DNA of 64,000 bases. It comes from Microvirga makkahensis (GTDB taxonomy: Bacteria > Pseudomonadota > Alphaproteobacteria > Rhizobiales > Beijerinckiaceae). Below the pieces are notes generated by a model. The model ran no database searches and was not told where the DNA came from. It saw only the letters and a list, made by a program, of their open reading frames with translations. Below are positions 60,806 to 64,000 of the stretch, piece by piece. The stretch covers positions 186,001 through 250,000 of the forward strand of contig NZ_WURB01000005.1 of assembly GCF_009830105.1 (NCBI RefSeq), written 5' to 3'. Each line of letters begins with the position of its first letter. Positions within the stretch are counted from its first letter, which is position 1. The translations under genes and the position numbers were made by a program.

Positions 60806-61408
60806 TTAAAAGGGGTTCCAGGTCGGTTCAGGCGTGAACTTCAGGTAGCCCATATTGACGCCGAGCCTCGCCCCCACGCCCGTGCGGATCGGGACCACGA
60901 CCATTTCGTCCGCTGCCAGGGCAGTCACGCCGAAGCCGCCGATGAAATAGGCCGAGCCGTCGAGGCCCACGAAGCGCTTGTAGAGGGCATCGGTGAAGGG
61001 CATGTTGTAGACGAGCATCATGGTCCGGGCACCTTCTCCGCCGAAGTCGAAACCGACCGAGGGACCCTGCCAGAATATCCTGCGCTCGCCAGCGTTGCGG
61101 GTGTACAGCTTGCCTTCGCCGTAGCGCAGGCCGCCGATGATAGCGCCGGAGGCCTCCTGCCCGAGGATGTACCCGTTGGGCTCGCCCCAGCGGCGCACAG
61201 CCTCTTCGAGAGCCGATGCCAGACCCCGGGATGCGGTGCCGAAGAACTGGTGGCCCGACTCGACCAGTTCATTCGAATTGAAGGCATTCGGGCTGCCCGG
61301 ACTGCCCGCATAGGCATGCTGCATGGTTTGGGCCGAGGCCTGAACGGGGAGGGCACCGACAAGGGCTGCCAAGGCAGCCGCTGCAGCCAATGAAAGTCGG
61401 GAGCGCAT
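60806..61408 (-). CDS. eipA: EipA/DUF1134 envelope integrity protein
   Basis: A 200-residue periplasmic protein of the DUF1134 family. A signal peptide (cleaved after QASA) is followed by LVESGHQFFGTASRGLASALEEAVRRWGEPNGYILGQEASGAIIGGLRYGEGKLYTRNAG. In Brucella EipA supports envelope integrity and genetically interacts with O-polysaccharide and septation genes. Length is normal for the family. Confidence 0.9.
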   Translation of the reverse strand: MRSRLSLAAAAALAALVGALPVQASAQTMQHAYAGSPGSPNAFNSNELVESGHQFFGTASRGLASALEEAVRRWGEPNGYILGQEASGAIIGGLRYGEGKLYTRNAGERRIFWQGPSVGFDFGGEGARTMMLVYNMPFTDALYKRFVGLDGSAYFIGGFGVTALAADEMVVVPIRTGVGARLGVNMGYLKFTPEPTWNPF

Positions 61409-61552
61409 GGGCTATCTCCTGGTATGAGACAGGGGACGATCCGGCCTCCTCAAGCCGGACGGCTTCTATCGAGCCCCGATTCTACGAGCATCAACCCTAA
61501 CAATCTCTGTACAGGCGGCGTCTGGGTGCCGCAGGGCAGTGCCGGGAGGGCC

Positions 61553-62458
61553 TCAGGCGGCCGCTGTCGGCAGGTCCAGCTTGGAGGAGAGGGAAGCATC
61601 GCCCAGGGCGGCGAACGGGCCATTCCGGTAGCCGCGGTCCTCATGGCCGTAGGTCAGGGGGACGCTGCCGGGACCGACGACGCTGCCGCCGGCGCAGCAG
61701 AGAATGTGATCCCCAGCCGCCGTGTCCCATTCCATGGTCGCTCCGCAGCGCACATAGACATCGGCCTCTCCGGAGGCGATGAGGCAGAATTTGAGAGCGG
61801 AGGAGGTCATGCGCCTTGTTCCGATCGACAGGATTGAAAGGCAGGCTTCCGTAGCGACATCTCCATGCCGGCGGCTCACGAGGGCCACGAGCCCCTCTGC
61901 GGGAGCGCTCCGGACCTTGATGTCATGCCAATCGAAGTGGCTGCCTTCCCCGAGCATGGTGCTCCTCCGGGCCGTCGTGCCCGCGATCCAGACGGATCCC
62001 ATGGCCGGAGCCGCGACTGCGGCGGCCAGGGGGCGGTTCCCCCGGATCAGGGCAATGTTGACGCTGTACTCTCCCGTGCCGTGAATGAAGTCGCGTGTAC
62101 CGTCGAGAGGATCGACCAGAAAGAAGAATTCGTCCGTATGGGTGGTGCTGGCCGTTTCCTCGGCCACTACCGGAACCCCGGGCCACGCTTCGTCGAGTCG
62201 TCTAAGGATCAGCCGTTCCGCAGCCAGATCGGCTGCCGTGGTGGGGCTTCCGTCGTCCTTGATGCGCCTTTCGATTAGGGCATTTTCCATGCTTCTCAGA
62301 AGTTGGGCGGCTTCCACGGCTATGGGGGCAAGCCTCAGGGCGATTTCATCAGGATGGGAAGCATCAGGGAGCATGATGGGTTTGTGCCTGTTCTCGAAAG
62401 ACCTGTCGATCTCTTTTAGCTGCTTTCCAAAGAACTCGTAGCCGGGTATCCGGTTCAT
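61553..62458 (-). CDS. cysQ: CysQ 3'(2'),5'-bisphosphate nucleotidase
   Basis: A 301-residue inositol-monophosphatase-fold enzyme that removes the 3' phosphate of PAP/PAPS in sulfate assimilation. Metal-binding motifs are VAEETA and VDPLDGTRDFI, and the second motif is EWDTAAGDHIL. The start at 62458 has AGGAA 8 bases upstream. The first 28 residues are unusual for CysQ, and an internal ATG at 62374 would give the standard N terminus. Confidence 0.9.
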   Translation of the reverse strand: MNRIPGYEFFGKQLKEIDRSFENRHKPIMLPDASHPDEIALRLAPIAVEAAQLLRSMENALIERRIKDDGSPTTAADLAAERLILRRLDEAWPGVPVVAEETASTTHTDEFFFLVDPLDGTRDFIHGTGEYSVNIALIRGNRPLAAAVAAPAMGSVWIAGTTARRSTMLGEGSHFDWHDIKVRSAPAEGLVALVSRRHGDVATEACLSILSIGTRRMTSSALKFCLIASGEADVYVRCGATMEWDTAAGDHILCCAGGSVVGPGSVPLTYGHEDRGYRNGPFAALGDASLSSKLDLPTAAA

Positions 62459-62547
62459 GTTCTCTTTCCTGTTGGGCTGTATTCGTGAAACCTGAGATCC
62501 AGAATTTCATGAATCCAGCCCTGAACTTACGGTGTTCCGGAGCCCTT

Positions 62548-63189
62548 ATGGCCACCATCTCTCTTGATTCGCTCGACCTCGCGGCTCTCCTTTGCTCGCG
62601 CGTCTGCCATGACGTGATTTCGCCGGTGGGCGCGATCGTCAACGGACTCGAGGTCCTGGAGGACGACAGTGACACCTCCATGCGGGAATTCGCGCTCGAC
62701 CTGATCCAGAAGAGTGCCCGGCAGGCCTCCGCCCGACTTCAGTTCGCCCGCCTCGCCTTCGGTGCCGCAGGCTCAGCCGGAGCGTCCATCGATCTCGGCG
62801 ATGCCGAGCAGGTGGCGCGCGGTCTCTTCCTCGACGACAAGATCACCTTCGCTTGGTCATCGCCGCGTCTCCTGTTCCCGAAGAACCGCGTCAAGCTCCT
62901 CCTCAACCTGGTCATGATCGCCATCACGGCCATTCCTCGCGGCGGCTCGATCGCGGTGACGGTGGCGGGCGATGCGGAGCACTGCGAGTTCACGATCAAG
63001 GCCAAGGGCCTCAACGCGCGCATCCCCGCCCATTCGCAGGATCTGCTCGCCGGCCATTCGGAATCCGGTACGGTAGATGCCCACGGCATTCAGATCTACT
63101 ACGCCGGCATGGTGGCGCGTGCATCCAATATGAGCATTGCCTTCCGCATCGACGGTGATGAAGTGACGATCACGTCGACGACGATCTGA
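62548..63189 (+). CDS. chpT: ChpT histidine phosphotransferase
   Basis: A 213-residue protein with a DHp-like helical hairpin carrying the phospho-His in SRVCHDVISPVGAIVNGLEVL and a degenerate ATPase-like C-terminal domain. This is the ChpT (HPTMA/DUF2328) plan. ChpT passes phosphate from CckA to CtrA and CpdR. The start at 62548 has GGAG 5 bases upstream. It lies convergent with ctrA, its target, a close linkage that supports the assignment. Confidence 0.92.
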   Translation: MATISLDSLDLAALLCSRVCHDVISPVGAIVNGLEVLEDDSDTSMREFALDLIQKSARQASARLQFARLAFGAAGSAGASIDLGDAEQVARGLFLDDKITFAWSSPRLLFPKNRVKLLLNLVMIAITAIPRGGSIAVTVAGDAEHCEFTIKAKGLNARIPAHSQDLLAGHSESGTVDAHGIQIYYAGMVARASNMSIAFRIDGDEVTITSTTI

Positions 63190-63504
63190 GGCACCGTTTC
63201 GGACGGGATACTCCGGACGAGTAGCGCGTCCGCCCTGTTCTCGTGCTTCCGCCGCAGGTTTGTCCGGGGTGAGCAATGCGCCTGCAGTTCCGTTCAGGGC
63301 TGTCGGCGTCGATTGCATCGCCTCGGCGAGACTTCTCTTCGTGCGGGAGGCGATGAGCCCGCATGGCGGGCGGCGAGCCATCTCACAAGGATCTGCGCGC
63401 AAGCAACCGGCATGCACATTGAGTCCTCTCGCTTCGCGAGGTGACCGGCCAAATAAAAAGCCCGGTCAATGACCGGGCATATTTTGTTTTGCCTGATGCC
63501 TCGC
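63190..63504. other. Convergent gap between chpT and ctrA
   Basis: The 315 bp hold no convincing gene. The ctrA terminator is at the right end. A near copy of the flagellar motif (63393-63404, CTGCGCGCAAGC) occurs without a following gene and is treated as chance. Confidence 0.4.
63455..63478 (-). terminator. ctrA terminator
   Basis: On the minus strand GCCCGGTC-ATT-GACCGGGC is followed by TTTTTATTT. It is 27 bp after the ctrA stop. The other side is also T-rich (ATATTTTG), so it may work in both directions. Confidence 0.9.
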
Positions 63505-64000
63505 TTAGATCGCGATGCGCTCGTCCGACTCGTTGGGCTCGCGCAGCACGTATCCTCGCCCCCAAACGGTCTCGATGTAGTTCTTGCCCTGCGAGGCATT
63601 GGCAAGTTTCTTGCGCAGCTTGCAGATGAACACGTCGATGATTTTCAGTTCCGGCTCGTCCATGCCGCCATAGAGATGGTTCAGGAACATCTCCTTGGTG
63701 AGGGTCGTTCCCTTGCGCAGGGAGAGCAGTTCCAGCATCTGATATTCCTTGCCGGTCAGATGCACGCGAGCGCCGCCGACCTCGACCGTCTTGGTGTCGA
63801 GATTCACGACGAGGTCACCCGTTGTGATGACCGATTGCGCATGGCCCTTCGATCGCCGCACGATGGCGTGAATGCGGGCGACCATCTCGTCCTTGTGGAA
63901 CGGTTTCGTCAGGTAGTCGTCGGCGCCAAAACCGAGGCCCTTCACCTTGTCTTCGATGCCGGCCATGCCGGAGAGGATCAGGATCGGCGTCTTCACCTTC
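63505..64000 (-). CDS. ctrA: CtrA cell-cycle master regulator (3' part)
   Basis: Only the C-terminal 164 residues are in the window. The end of the receiver domain ([51 protein letters not shown]) and the complete OmpR-type DNA-binding domain ([54 protein letters not shown]) are nearly identical in wording to CtrA of other alphaproteobacteria. CtrA controls cell-cycle and flagellar genes, and ChpT encoded beside it feeds it phosphate. Confidence 0.97.
   Translation of the reverse strand, partial: KVKTPILILSGMAGIEDKVKGLGFGADDYLTKPFHKDEMVARIHAIVRRSKGHAQSVITTGDLVVNLDTKTVEVGGARVHLTGKEYQMLELLSLRKGTTLTKEMFLNHLYGGMDEPELKIIDVFICKLRKKLANASQGKNYIETVWGRGYVLREPNESDERIAI

Noticed and set aside
63393..63404. 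Near copy of the flagellar element (CTGCGCGCAAGC)
   Set aside because: It lies between convergent chpT and ctrA with no gene downstream, and no half-site 11 bp upstream.
1..64000. tRNA, rRNA, CRISPR array, insertion sequence or integrase
   Set aside because: Looked for by eye on both strands; no cloverleaf, regularly spaced repeat array, transposase or integrase motif was seen. A covariance-model search would be needed to exclude small RNAs.

Overview
The window is a chromosomal segment of an alphaproteobacterium of the order Hyphomicrobiales (Rhizobiales). The evidence is the rhizobial-style flagellar gene order with MotC, MotE, FlaF, FlbT and a DUF1217 protein, an FtcR/Rem-type regulator, an EipA (DUF1134) protein, a ChpT-CtrA phosphorelay pair and EcfG-type stress promoters. 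A genus cannot be fixed from sequence alone; a Methylobacteriaceae/Microvirga-like or related lineage would fit.

Layout. Positions 1-5.5 kb hold the 3' end of an FtcR/Rem-like regulator and a chemotaxis operon cheA-cheW-cheY-cheZ. Positions 5.5-9.1 kb hold two opposite-strand genes that are not flagellar: a 946-residue heparinase II/III-like protein and a FixJ-type response regulator. Positions 9.5-46.5 kb are an almost complete flagellar and chemotaxis cluster in six operons: flgB-flgC-fliE-flgG-flgA-flgI-motE-flgH-fliL-fliP; fliF-fliH-like-motB-motC-fliK-lytic transglycosylase; motA-fliM-orf-fliN-fliG-flhB-orf-lipoprotein on the minus strand; flgF-fliI; flgE-flgK-flgL-flaF-flbT-flgD-fliQ; flhA-fliR-fliJ-like-flgJ(N)-flgN-like-orf-cheY-cheB-cheR. 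A single flagellin gene, a DUF1217 gene and two unknown genes follow, then a chemoreceptor (46.8-48.4 kb).

Positions 49-60 kb look like a stress and quorum-sensing region: GlsB-like, DUF2892 and YciE/YciF-like proteins, a LuxI/LuxR pair with a PraR-like regulator, a four-gene YqjD/YqjE-like membrane operon, two single-domain response regulators, a UV-damage endonuclease, a SWIB-domain protein and a D-amino-acid-type aminotransferase. Positions 59.6-64 kb carry a coiled-coil membrane protein, EipA, CysQ, ChpT and the 3' part of ctrA.

Two cis-regulatory patterns stand out. A roughly 12-bp element, CTTCRYGCAAGS, sits 40-60 bp upstream of the first gene of five flagellar operons and of the chemoreceptor gene, about 110 bp upstream of flgF, and in opposed orientation in the motA/flgF divergent region. 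It often has a second half-site 11 bp upstream, the geometry expected of an OmpR-family regulator such as the FtcR/Rem protein at the left edge. Second, GGAAC-N16/17-CGTT promoters precede at least six genes or operons between 49.6 and 59.3 kb, which marks that stretch as part of an EcfG general stress regulon. The flagellin gene has a long leader with paired palindromic repeats that could be FlbT targets.

No tRNA, rRNA, CRISPR array, insertion sequence or prophage was recognised.
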